Source: Spirochaetota bacterium (GTDB lineage: Bacteria; Spirochaetota; Spirochaetia; Treponematales; Rectinemataceae). From it: 53,686 bases of DNA. Below the pieces are notes generated by a model. That model worked only from the letters and a program-made list of their open reading frames with translations. It made no database searches and was not told the DNA's origin. Below are positions 7,529 through 15,247 of this stretch, one piece after another. The stretch spans positions 1 to 53,686 of the forward strand of contig JAKLFE010000031.1 in NCBI GenBank assembly GCA_022711355.1, in the 5' to 3' direction. How positions within the stretch are numbered: position 1 is the first letter of the stretch; the number at the start of each line of letters is the position of its first letter. Both the position numbers and the translations under genes were made by a program.

Positions 7529-8614
7529 TTACGCCGGCGCAAGGTCATCCAAGGGATCCGAGGCGAGGGGCAGCTCGAGCCGAGCGAGCGCCCCGCGGCT
7601 GCGGCCGCCCTCGGCCTGCCTATCCGGACCGAGGATCTCGAGCCCGACTCCGAGCCGCCTCGCCGCTTCGAAAGCGAGGTACAAGCCGTATCCGGATGTC
7701 GCCGGACCCGGCGCCGAGCTCCAGCCCGCGCCGGCGCTCCCGGCCGCGGATTTCCCGGAAAGCCTGAGCAGGTCGTCCCCTTCGAGGCCGGGACCGTCGT
7801 CCTCGACCTCCAGGACGGCTCGCCCGCCTGAGCCGGACAGGGAGATCCGAATTCGCGCCGCCGCGTACTTGGCCGCGTTCGACAGGAGCTGGTCGAGGAT
7901 GAAGGAGAGCCAAACCCCGTCCGTCTCCACAAGGGCGGCTCCGCGCAGCTCCACGCCGATGCCCCGGGAGATGAGGATGCGCCTATGGCGCTTGACGCTC
8001 TCGCTGGCCGCCCGGGCCGCGTCGATCCGCGTGATGCGCGAGCCGCTCTCGAAATCGGCGAGCCGGAGCCTGCCCAGCGCCCGGTCGAGGAGCCGCGCCA
8101 GCTCGTCGGCCTCGATGCCCACCTCAGCTCCGGGCAGGGCGCGGCCATCGGCGATCGAGCGCTGCGCCATGAGGGATAGGGCGGTCACGGGCGTCTTGAG
8201 GGCATGGACCGAGGCTATGAAGGCGTCCATCTCCGCCTTCGCCGCCGCATCGCGCGCGGCGGCTTCCTTGCGGGCCTCGGCGCGGCAGGCGAGGACGAGG
8301 CTCCTCCAAGCCCCCTCGGGGCCTGGCCTGGCCGCCGGCAGCTCGGCTTCGAGCGGATCCCGCAGGGCCCGCGCGAGCCCGAGCCGGGCCCGATAGGCGC
8401 GCAGGCCCATGGCCGCCAGGAAGGCCGCGGCGAAGGAGCCCAGCGCCACGGCGACGTAGAGCGCATCGGAAGGGAGGGCGCGGTTCTCGCGGTCGAGGAT
8501 CATCACCGCGAGGGCGAAACCGCCCTCGAAGGCCAGCGCGAGGGCGACCGGCTCGAGATGGCGGGCCAGGCCCCTCCGCGCGAAGGCCTTGTCCCCGGCG
8601 TTGAGCCCCATCAT
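7529..8614 (-). CDS. Intramembrane-sensing histidine kinase (BceS-like)
   Basis: A 361-residue sensor kinase. Two membrane helices near residues 21-40 and 50-70 are joined by only about 10 residues, leaving no periplasmic sensor. This is the hallmark of intramembrane-sensing kinases, which work with an ABC transporter as the actual sensor. The dimerisation/phosphoacceptor region has SVHALKTPV with H137 (the H-x-x-K-T-P form typical of the BceS group). The N box is LLSNAAKYA, the G1 box DDGPGLEGDD and the G2 box SGYGLYLA. It starts (ATG-ATG) 5 nt after the response-regulator stop and is followed by the ABC genes. It probably phosphorylates the adjacent regulator. Confidence 0.9.
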   Translation of the reverse strand: MMGLNAGDKAFARRGLARHLEPVALALAFEGGFALAVMILDRENRALPSDALYVAVALGSFAAAFLAAMGLRAYRARLGLARALRDPLEAELPAARPGPEGAWRSLVLACRAEARKEAAARDAAAKAEMDAFIASVHALKTPVTALSLMAQRSIADGRALPGAEVGIEADELARLLDRALGRLRLADFESGSRITRIDAARAASESVKRHRRILISRGIGVELRGAALVETDGVWLSFILDQLLSNAAKYAAARIRISLSGSGGRAVLEVEDDGPGLEGDDLLRLSGKSAAGSAGAGWSSAPGPATSGYGLYLAFEAARRLGVGLEILGPDRQAEGGRSRGALARLELPLASDPLDDLAPA

Positions 8615-8619
8615 CCGGC

Positions 8620-9300
8620 CTAGGCGATCCGGTATCCGGAGCCGCGGACCGTCTCGACCATCCCCTCGGCGCCGATGGTCGCGAGATCCTTCTTGAGCCG
8701 CGTGACGTTCACGGTCAGGGTATTGTCGTCGACGAAAGCCTCCTCGCTCCAGAGCGCGTCCATGAGCTCGTCGCGCGTGGCCACCCGGCCGTCCCGCTCG
8801 AGGAGGCGCTTGAGCAAGGCGCTGCCGTTCTTTCCCAGCTCGACGCTCGAGCCGGCGAAGGAGGCGCTCCGCCGCTCGTAGTCCAGGACGAGCCCGGCCC
8901 GCTCGAGGAGGGGAGAGGGCTCCGGCGCCCAGGAATAGGCCCGGCGAAGGAGGGCCCTGACCTTCGCCGCGAAGAGCTCGAGCTCGAAAGGCTTCGTGAG
9001 CCAGTCGTCGCCGCCCTGCGCCAAGGCCCGTACCGCGGCCGAGCTCTCGGCCCTGGCCGAGACGAAGAGGATGGGCACCCTCGAGACCGCGCGTATGCGG
9101 GCGCACCATTCGTACCCGTCGAGCTTGGGCAGGCCGACGTCGAGCACGACGAGCTGCGGATCCTCCCGAGCCGCGTAGGCGAGGATGTCCTCGTCGGGCT
9201 CGGGCAGGCAGACCGCTAGGTCCCAGCGCTCGAGGGCTTCCGCCGCCAAGCCGCGGATGACCGGATCGTCCTCCACGATCATCACCTTGAGAGATGCCAT
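8620..9300 (-). CDS. OmpR/PhoB-family response regulator
   Basis: A 226-residue two-domain regulator. The receiver domain has the acidic pair D11-D12, the phosphoacceptor D54 (VVLDVGLPKLDG), a Ser in the FVSARAES switch region and Lys in DDWLTKPF. A winged-helix DNA-binding domain follows (about 125-226) with DNTLTVNVTRLKKDL and the C-terminal GSGYRIA wing. The BceR/VraR-like spacing fits regulators paired with intramembrane-sensing kinases. I chose the ATG at 9300 because the receiver fold begins at once (MASLKVMIVEDD). It is the first gene of the envelope-stress run and is divergent from the HD-like gene at 9440. Its target promoter is probably within the same cluster (inference). Confidence 0.93.
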   Translation of the reverse strand: MASLKVMIVEDDPVIRGLAAEALERWDLAVCLPEPDEDILAYAAREDPQLVVLDVGLPKLDGYEWCARIRAVSRVPILFVSARAESSAAVRALAQGGDDWLTKPFELELFAAKVRALLRRAYSWAPEPSPLLERAGLVLDYERRSASFAGSSVELGKNGSALLKRLLERDGRVATRDELMDALWSEEAFVDDNTLTVNVTRLKKDLATIGAEGMVETVRGSGYRIA

Positions 9301-9439
9301 CGCCGATGAGTATGCCGAGTCTCGCCGGGAATTTCCAGGACTCCGCCTTTCCGAGGAACTCGGGGCCCGCCCCCCTTTCGCTCGCGGGCGCGTATCGTGG
9401 ATACTGCGGGGAGAGCTTTCGCTCCGCGAGGAGACGGCA

Positions 9440-10837
9440 ATGGCGCAAGGCATGATTCACCGGCTCATCGGGGTATTCATCGACGCGGCCGAGGGCCTGG
9501 GGATATCCTGCGAGTGCGCGGACGTGGAGCGCCTCGCCGTGATGATCCACCGCGTCATGTCGTACCAGTCGCGACAGTTCCACACCCTCGAGCACGTCTT
9601 CGGCTTCATCGAGGGCCCCGACCACGCCCGCAAGCCCGGGGCCGACCACGTCACGGCCCTCGCGGCCGCTTTCCACGACCTCGTGTACTACCAAGTCGAC
9701 GACGGCCTCCCGCCCGAGCTCGCCGGCGTCCTCGGCCCCTTCCTCGAGCGGGAAGGCGATCGGACCCGCCTTACCTCGCGCGCCGAGCCTTCACGCGACC
9801 CGGCCTACGCGGACTGCCTCGCGGCATTCGGCTTCGAGCCGGGCCAGGAGCTCAAGAGCTCAAGCGGCCTCAACGAGTTCCTCTCGGCCCTCGCCATGGC
9901 CAAGACCCTCGAGCGGCATCTGCCCAGGGAAGCCTTGGTGGCGGTCGCCGCCTGCGTCGAGGCCTCCATCCCCTTCCGCGGCCTGGACTCGAGTGGCAGA
10001 GGCGTCGGCGAGGCCCTCGAATCGAGGCTCCTGTCTCTCTCGCGCGAGGGAGGACTCGAGAGCTCGGCCGAGGATATACGCTCCATGGTCGCCCGGGCGA
10101 TCGCCTTCGCCAACGAGGACGTCAAGGATTTCGCCCTGCCCGACCCCGGCCTCTTCCTCTCCAACACCTGGAAGCTCCTGCCCGAGTCGAACGCGGCGCT
10201 CCGGCACCGGGGATCCTTCAGCATCGTGGAGTACCGCGTCGCCCTGCAGAAGATGCGGGGCTTCTTCCGCTCCCTCGCACCCGACCGCGTCTACCATAGC
10301 TACGATGGCAGGCCGGACGAAGGGGAGATGGCCCGGCTCGCCGAAGCCACGAAGCGCAACCTCGATTTCGCCCAGACCTACATGATGGCCAAGCTCCTCG
10401 CGGTGGCCCTCCTGGAGGCGACCGCCCAGGTATCGGGAGGGGACGCGCCGATGGCCCTCTTCATGGGGGATCTCCCGGCCGAGGGCGAGAGCCTCGAGAG
10501 CCTCTCCTCCTTCCTGCCGGAAATCCCGGTCCCGGCCTGGCTCTCCACCGAGAACCCCGTCTACCGCCTCCTCAAGGACGGCCGCCTCGACGAGTCGGCC
10601 TTCGACCTCAAGAACTCCCCCCTCGCGCTCTATCTTTATCACCGCCTGCATCCCGCCGCCTGGGGCGAGCGGGCGCGGACCGCGGAGGACTTCTTCGCCG
10701 GCCGCCTCTCGCCCTCCGCCTACCTCGAGGGCTTCGAGCCCGCCTTCCTGGACGAGTTCCTCGGCGCCTGCGCGCGGATGCTCCCCACGAGGGCCGGGCG
10801 CATCGGGGCCTGGCTCGAGGGCGTGAAACGGGCCTAA
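9440..10837 (+). CDS. HD-superfamily-like predicted phosphohydrolase with long C-terminal extension
   Basis: A 465-residue protein. The N-terminal part contains FHTLEHVFGFI and, about 30 residues later, AAAFHDLVYYQVDD. This H...HD arrangement and the local sequence resemble the predicted metal-dependent HD-family hydrolases of the COG4339 type, whose substrate is unknown. The remaining about 250 residues are helical with no motif I recognise and no membrane segments. The ATG is preceded by GAGGAG, and GATACT at 9400-9405 may be a -10. It is divergent from the response regulator with a 139-bp shared upstream region, so the regulator could control both. The final stop overlaps the stop of the convergent pseudouridine synthase gene. 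Assignment to the HD family is moderate; function unknown. Confidence 0.65.
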   Translation: MAQGMIHRLIGVFIDAAEGLGISCECADVERLAVMIHRVMSYQSRQFHTLEHVFGFIEGPDHARKPGADHVTALAAAFHDLVYYQVDDGLPPELAGVLGPFLEREGDRTRLTSRAEPSRDPAYADCLAAFGFEPGQELKSSSGLNEFLSALAMAKTLERHLPREALVAVAACVEASIPFRGLDSSGRGVGEALESRLLSLSREGGLESSAEDIRSMVARAIAFANEDVKDFALPDPGLFLSNTWKLLPESNAALRHRGSFSIVEYRVALQKMRGFFRSLAPDRVYHSYDGRPDEGEMARLAEATKRNLDFAQTYMMAKLLAVALLEATAQVSGGDAPMALFMGDLPAEGESLESLSSFLPEIPVPAWLSTENPVYRLLKDGRLDESAFDLKNSPLALYLYHRLHPAAWGERARTAEDFFAGRLSPSAYLEGFEPAFLDEFLGACARMLPTRAGRIGAWLEGVKRA

Positions 10838-11787
10838 GGCCCCCCTCGCCAGGAGGGGCTCGACTCGAAACGGAGGCGCCGGCCGCGGCTGTCCTCGAAA
10901 GCCAGGCTCGCGCAATGGAGGGCCTGGCCAGGCAGGACCAGGCGAGCCCGATCCTCGTCGCTGAGGCGCCCCTCGCTGAAGCGGATGAACATGAGCTCGT
11001 CCAGGCCGTAGAGCTTGTCCCCGACGATGGGATGGCCGAGCTCAAGGAGGGTGGCTCGGATCTGGTGGGTCCGCCCCGTCAAGGTCCGGGCCCGGACGAG
11101 GCTGAAGGCGCCGAGCCCGCGCTCGAGCCGGAACTCCGTGGCGCAGGCCTGGGCGGCCGCGGCCTCGTTCGGTTGCGGGCCCGCGGCGTCCCCGCCCGGG
11201 GGCAGGGCGGCGAGATACCTCATTTTCTTCCGCACGAGGCTCGCCCTATCCCGAAGGAGGAAGCCTCGGGCCTCGATGCATTCCGGGAAGGAACCGTGGA
11301 CGAGGGCCAGGTAGTCCTTCTCGAGCCTGCCCGAGCTTCGCTGCTCCTGGGCCGCTGCCATCGCGGCCGGGCCCCTGCAGGCCAGGACGAGGCCCGAGGT
11401 CTCCCGGTCGAGCCTCGTGGCTATGCCGACCTCGCCGAAGCGGCTCTCGAGGAGGCGGGACAAACTGTGCTCGAAAAAGGCCCCGCCCGGATGGCAGGGC
11501 AGGAAGGCGGGCTTGTCGACGACGAGGAAGTCCCCGTCCTCGTAGAGCAGCTCGTAGGATGCGTCGACCTCGGGCTCCCCGCGGGGCGGGGGATCGAAGG
11601 CGACGAGCTCTCCGCGATCGAGGCGCCGACCCGCCTCGGCGACCGCCCCGTCCACGCGGAGCCTTCCCTCCGCGAGCATCCGCAGCCAGCCTGCCTCGTC
11701 GAGGTAGCTGAATCTCCCGGCGAGCCAGGACTCGATCCTCGAGCCCGCGGCTTCGGCGGGAACCCGCGACTCCGCCCTGCGTTTCAT
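10834..11787 (-). CDS. RluA-family RNA pseudouridine synthase
   Basis: A 317-residue enzyme that isomerises uridine to pseudouridine in rRNA or tRNA. An N-terminal S4-like RNA-binding region (about 12-65, including MLAEGRLRVDG) is followed by the catalytic RluA domain: LLYEDGDFLVVDKP, then the catalytic motif ATRLDRETSGL with D127, and GRTHQIRATLLELGHPIVGD near the C-terminus. The length is normal for RluC/RluD-type enzymes, but which uridine it modifies cannot be told. It is convergent with the HD-like gene, their stop codons overlapping (10834-10837), and divergent from the radical SAM gene with only 48 bp between starts. A second family member is at 46517-47476. Confidence 0.93.
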   Translation of the reverse strand: MKRRAESRVPAEAAGSRIESWLAGRFSYLDEAGWLRMLAEGRLRVDGAVAEAGRRLDRGELVAFDPPPRGEPEVDASYELLYEDGDFLVVDKPAFLPCHPGGAFFEHSLSRLLESRFGEVGIATRLDRETSGLVLACRGPAAMAAAQEQRSSGRLEKDYLALVHGSFPECIEARGFLLRDRASLVRKKMRYLAALPPGGDAAGPQPNEAAAAQACATEFRLERGLGAFSLVRARTLTGRTHQIRATLLELGHPIVGDKLYGLDELMFIRFSEGRLSDEDRARLVLPGQALHCASLAFEDSRGRRLRFESSPSWRGGP

Positions 11788-11799
11788 CGCCCTGGATCA

Positions 11800-11828
11800 T
11801 AGACGCTTCGGGGGCGGCTTTGTAGTAT
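11800..11828 (+). promoter_or_regulatory. Candidate promoter placing the start site at the radical SAM ATG
   Basis: TAGACG (11800-11805), a 17-nt spacer and TAGTAT (11823-11828). Only 7 nt separate the -10 box from the ATG at 11836, and no Shine-Dalgarno is visible, so the transcript would begin at or next to the start codon (leaderless). Confidence 0.4.
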
Positions 11829-11835
11829 CGGCTGG

Positions 11836-13422
11836 ATGCTCTTCATCTACCCGCCGGCCTCGAGGAGCTCCGAGCCTCCCCTCGGCATAGCCCGCCTCGC
11901 GGGACTGCTCCGTTCCCGCGGCCTCCGGGCCGGCTGCCTCGACCTCTGCCAGGAGGGGCTGGACTATCTCCTCGCGCTTCCGGAGCCCTCCTCCGGCGCC
12001 GAGCTCTCGGCCTGGGAGCGGGGCGCCTTGCGGCGCCGCGGGCGGAACCTCGAGCTCCTCCGCGGGGGGGGTGCCTTCGGCTCGATCGACCGCTATCGCC
12101 GCGTCGTCCTCGACCTGAACCGCGCCTTCAAGACCCTCTCCGCCCCCGCGGGCGTCCAGGCGAGCCTGGCCGACTACCGGGACGGCGGCCTATCGCCCCT
12201 GCGGCGGGAGGACCTCCTCGAAGCCGCAGCGCGCTTCGAGGAGAACCTCTTCTATCCCCTTTTCTCCCGGCGCATCGAGGAGGAGATCGAGCGCCTCCGC
12301 CCGGCCGCGCTCGGCCTCTCCCTCTCCTTCCTGAGCCAAGCCCTCTGCGGCTTCGCGATCGCCGGCTACCTCAAGGAAGCCCACCCCGAGCTTCCCCTCA
12401 TGCTCGGGGGCAGCCTCGTCGGCTCCTGGGCTGCCCAGGGGGTCCTCCCTCCGGGCGAGAGCTTCGGCGGCCTCGTCGACGCCATCCTGCCCGGCCGGGG
12501 AGAGGCTCCCCTCCTCGCGCGGCTCGGCGAGCTCGGCAGCCTCGCCGCGGAGGGCCCGAGCCGGCCCGGGGCGAGCCTCCTCAGGCTGAACCGAGTCCCC
12601 AGCGCCGCCCCTGACTTCTCGGATCTGGCCCATCTATCATATCTCGCCCCCGTCGCCGTGGCGCCCTACAATTTTTCCTGGGGCTGCCCCTGGAGGCGCT
12701 GCCGCTTCTGCCCCGAGACGGCCGAGCGATCGGCCTACGCGGCCCTCAGCGCCGACGAGGCGATGCGCGAGCTCGGCGAGCTCGTCGCCCGCGCGGAACC
12801 GGGGCTCCTCCACTTCTGCGACAACGAGATAGCTCCCCTCTACCTCCGCTCCCTCGCCGCCTCGCCTCCCGGCCCGCGCTGGTACGGCTTCGCGCGCTTC
12901 GGCCCCCTCCTCGCCGAGCCCGGCTTCTGCGCCGCCCTCGCGGCCTCGGGCTGCGCCCTCCTCCAGCTCGGCCTCGAGTCGGGCGACCAGGCCGTCCTCG
13001 ACGCGATGGGGAAGGGAACCCGGCTCGAGGAGATCGATCTCGCCCTGGAGAACCTCGCCGAGGCCGGCATCGCGGCCTACCTCTACCTCCTCTTCGGCAC
13101 GCCCTCGGAAGGCCGGGACGCGGCCCTGCGGACCCGGGATTTCGTGGCGTCGCGAGCCGACCGCATCGGATTCCTCAACGTGGCCGTCTTCAACCTGCCC
13201 GCGAGGAGCGAGGACGCGGCCCGCCTCGAGACGAGGCCCTTCTACGAGGGAGAGCTCGGGCTCTACAGGGATTTCCGCCATCCCCTCGGCTGGGACCGAA
13301 CGGCGATCAGGTCCTTCCTCGCGCGGGATTTCGAGTCCGAGCCCGCCATAGCCGCGATACTCGCGCGGAATCCTCCCGTCTTCACCTCGAGCCACGCGGC
13401 CTTCTTCACGCCTCTCCGCTAG
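11836..13422 (+). CDS. B12-binding-domain radical SAM protein of unknown function
   Basis: A 528-residue protein with a B12-binding-like Rossmann region (PPLGIARLAGLLRSRGL near residue 15, and a LMLGGSLVGS segment near 190) but no obvious cobalamin-ligand His. A radical SAM core follows. The cluster motif is GCPWRRCRFC, a CX4CX2C spacing instead of the common CX3CX2C. Downstream are a GGE-like stretch (LHFCDNEIAP), LQLGLESGDQAVLDAMGKG and AAYLYLLFGTPSE, all typical of the family's SAM-binding strands. A [4Fe-4S] cluster and 5'-deoxyadenosyl radical chemistry are expected; the substrate is unknown. Its 3' end overlaps the convergent DTW gene by 17 bp. No Shine-Dalgarno precedes the ATG. Confidence 0.85.
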   Translation: MLFIYPPASRSSEPPLGIARLAGLLRSRGLRAGCLDLCQEGLDYLLALPEPSSGAELSAWERGALRRRGRNLELLRGGGAFGSIDRYRRVVLDLNRAFKTLSAPAGVQASLADYRDGGLSPLRREDLLEAAARFEENLFYPLFSRRIEEEIERLRPAALGLSLSFLSQALCGFAIAGYLKEAHPELPLMLGGSLVGSWAAQGVLPPGESFGGLVDAILPGRGEAPLLARLGELGSLAAEGPSRPGASLLRLNRVPSAAPDFSDLAHLSYLAPVAVAPYNFSWGCPWRRCRFCPETAERSAYAALSADEAMRELGELVARAEPGLLHFCDNEIAPLYLRSLAASPPGPRWYGFARFGPLLAEPGFCAALAASGCALLQLGLESGDQAVLDAMGKGTRLEEIDLALENLAEAGIAAYLYLLFGTPSEGRDAALRTRDFVASRADRIGFLNVAVFNLPARSEDAARLETRPFYEGELGLYRDFRHPLGWDRTAIRSFLARDFESEPAIAAILARNPPVFTSSHAAFFTPLR

Positions 13423-14059
13423 GCCCCATGCCCAGGTACCGGGGCCTGCCGGACACTCGCGCCTTCTCGATCTGCAGGCGCTGCATCGCGTCGAAGGCCG
13501 CGAGGAGGCGGGCCTTGTCGGGATAGGAATCGAGGCCCGCGGCCTCGAGGGCGAGGAGGAGCTCGTGGGCCGCCTCGAGGGTCGAGAGGCAGTACTCGCG
13601 GGGCTGGCGCTTGATGACGAAGCGGCTCGGCTCGCGAGGCAGGAACTTTACCTGGGGGAGCTCGAGGAGGCAGGGACTCGCGCGGAGCACGCTCCTCGCG
13701 CAGGCCCAGGTCGAGTCGATGAGGAAGACGACCAGGCGCCTCCCGCCGAGGGACCCGGAGGGGAAGCCTCCCTCGGAGAGGTTGAGCGCCCGGGGGCCGG
13801 GGTAGAGGAGGACGGGATAGTTCGCGGGATCCTCGACGAGCTCGCGGTAGCGCGGGATCTCGCCGAAGGCGAGTCCCGGTATGATCTCGCTGTTCGCGAG
13901 ATTGAGGCAGGTCAGGCGGCCGGTGGCGCATTTCTCGCGCTTCCACTCCATGGGGTGCATGAGGAGGACTATGCGCGTCCTCGTCTCCATGGGCGGCTCC
14001 TTGGGACAGAGACAGTACTCCTTGGGACGGCGGCAACGGTAGCAGGTTTCTCGCGGCAC
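13406..14059 (-). CDS. DTW-domain protein (tRNA-uridine aminocarboxypropyltransferase-like)
   Basis: A 217-residue protein of the DTW/TapT family, which transfers the 3-amino-3-carboxypropyl group from S-adenosylmethionine to uridine in tRNA (acp3U). The N-terminus has the zinc-ribbon-like CYRCRRPKEYCLC. RIVLLMHPMEWKREKCATGRL is a conserved block, and the name-giving DxTW motif appears as LIDSTWACA. The C-terminal YCLSTLEAAHELL block is also typical. The start is GTG (14059), supported by GAGGAAGG 7 nt upstream. It is divergent from the lacI-type gene. Homologues act on tRNA U20 or U47; the exact position here is unknown. Confidence 0.9.
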   Translation of the reverse strand: MPRETCYRCRRPKEYCLCPKEPPMETRTRIVLLMHPMEWKREKCATGRLTCLNLANSEIIPGLAFGEIPRYRELVEDPANYPVLLYPGPRALNLSEGGFPSGSLGGRRLVVFLIDSTWACARSVLRASPCLLELPQVKFLPREPSRFVIKRQPREYCLSTLEAAHELLLALEAAGLDSYPDKARLLAAFDAMQRLQIEKARVSGRPRYLGMGPSGEA

Positions 14060-14153
14060 GGAACGACCTTCCTCGCTGCCGAGTCTTGCACGGCGGAGCG
14101 GGGCGCTTAAAGCCCCCCGGACGCCAGAATTCCTCTTTCCTATAGTTCCTCGC

Positions 14154-14182
14154 TTGACGCCGCACGGCAGTCACGATATTAT
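14154..14182 (+). promoter_or_regulatory. Promoter of the LacI-family regulator gene
   Basis: A near-consensus promoter, TTGACG (14154-14159), exactly 17 nt, TATTAT (14177-14182). The expected start is near 14189, inside the operator at 14182-14195 and about 9 nt from the ATG at 14198. No Shine-Dalgarno fits between them. Confidence 0.8.
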
Positions 14183-14195
14183 GCAACCGGTTTCA
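14182..14195. promoter_or_regulatory. LacI-family operator 1 (autoregulatory)
   Basis: TGCAACCGGTTTCA matches the perfect palindrome TGCAACCGGTTGCA found at 15224 at 13 of 14 bases. The central CG and the TGnAAnCGnTTnCA-like form are typical of LacI/GalR operators. It abuts the -10 box and covers the start site of the regulator's own promoter, so autorepression is expected. Confidence 0.8.
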
Positions 14196-14197
14196 AA

Positions 14198-15205
14198 ATG
14201 AAGGAAGAAAAGCTCCGCACCATAGCGGATATCGCCCAACTCGCCGGCGTCTCGAAGTCGACGGTATCCCGCGCCCTCAACGATAGCCCGCTGATAAGCC
14301 TCGAAACGAAGGAGCGCATCGCCGCCATAGCCCTGAGCCATGGCTTCAATCCGAGCGCTGCCGCCCGCAGCCTGAGCCGGCGCTCGAGCCGCACGATCGG
14401 CTTCGTGACCCACGCCTACGCTTCGGAGGGCTGCGGCATCACCGATCCCTTCAGCCTCGAGATCATGGGAGGCATCGCCAAGGGCCTGGCCAGCCTGGGC
14501 TACGACCTCCTCATCCTCCACGTGGATCCGAGGTCCACCGACTGGGCCGACCGCTACCTCGACTCTGGACAGGTGGACGGCTTCATCCTCATGACCTCCG
14601 AGCGCAAGCGCAAGCATATCGACCACCTCCTCGAGATTGGGGCCCCCTTCATCGCCTGGGGCTTGGACGGGACGGAGTACTGCAGCGTCTGCGGGGATAA
14701 TCGGCGGGGCGGGAAGCTCGCCGCCGAGCGCCTCCTCGCCACCGGCAGGAGGCGGCCCGCCTTCATCGGCGGCCCCCGGATCGAATCGGAGGTCCAGGAA
14801 CGCTATCGGGGCTTCGCCGAAACCCTCGCCGCGGCGGGACTCCGCCTCGACCCGGCGCTGGTATTCTATGGCGATTTCGAGGAGGGCAGGGGAGCCTCCC
14901 TGGCCGCGGAGCTCGTCGATCGGCATTCCGGCATCGATGCCATCTTCGCGAACAGCGACCTCATGGCCATCGGGGCCATCCGCAGCCTCCTGGCCCGGGG
15001 AGTCCGCGTACCCGAGGAGGTCGCCGTCATCGGCTTCGACGACCTCGGCCTATCCTCGTACGTGAGCCCAGCCCTCACCACGATCAGCCAGCATATTGGG
15101 ATGGCGGGCACCATACTCGCCCGGGATATGGTCGCCTTCCTCTCGACGAAGACGGTGACCCGCAGCACGGTCCCTGTAGAACTGCTGGTTCGGAGCTCGG
15201 CGTAG
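14198..15205 (+). CDS. LacI/GalR-family transcriptional regulator
   Basis: A 335-residue repressor. The N-terminal helix-turn-helix and hinge (TIADIAQLAGVSKSTVSRAL, with RSLSRRSSRTIGF leading into the core) are canonical for the LacI family. The periplasmic-binding-like ligand domain follows, ending with VAVIGFDDLGLSSYVSPALTTISQ, the usual core signature. Ligands are normally sugars or sugar derivatives; this one is not identifiable. The operator TGCAACCGGTTGCA appears in its own promoter and three times downstream (15224, 15673, 15745), so it controls itself, the following small gene and perhaps a lost or distant target. The start ATG has no Shine-Dalgarno, so initiation may use a very short leader. 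Confidence 0.95.
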   Translation: MKEEKLRTIADIAQLAGVSKSTVSRALNDSPLISLETKERIAAIALSHGFNPSAAARSLSRRSSRTIGFVTHAYASEGCGITDPFSLEIMGGIAKGLASLGYDLLILHVDPRSTDWADRYLDSGQVDGFILMTSERKRKHIDHLLEIGAPFIAWGLDGTEYCSVCGDNRRGGKLAAERLLATGRRRPAFIGGPRIESEVQERYRGFAETLAAAGLRLDPALVFYGDFEEGRGASLAAELVDRHSGIDAIFANSDLMAIGAIRSLLARGVRVPEEVAVIGFDDLGLSSYVSPALTTISQHIGMAGTILARDMVAFLSTKTVTRSTVPVELLVRSSA

Positions 15206-15223
15206 TTTTTATTTTATCCAATT

Positions 15224-15237
15224 TGCAACCGGTTGCA
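15224..15237. promoter_or_regulatory. LacI-family operator 2 (perfect palindrome)
   Basis: TGCAACCGGTTGCA is a perfect 14-bp palindrome in an AT-rich patch right after the regulator stop. A weak promoter TTCGGA (15189-15194), 17 nt, TTTTAT (15212-15217) would start transcription near 15224, inside the site. The Shine-Dalgarno GGAGG for the next gene follows directly. Confidence 0.85.
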
Positions 15238-15247
15238 TGGAGGCGCA

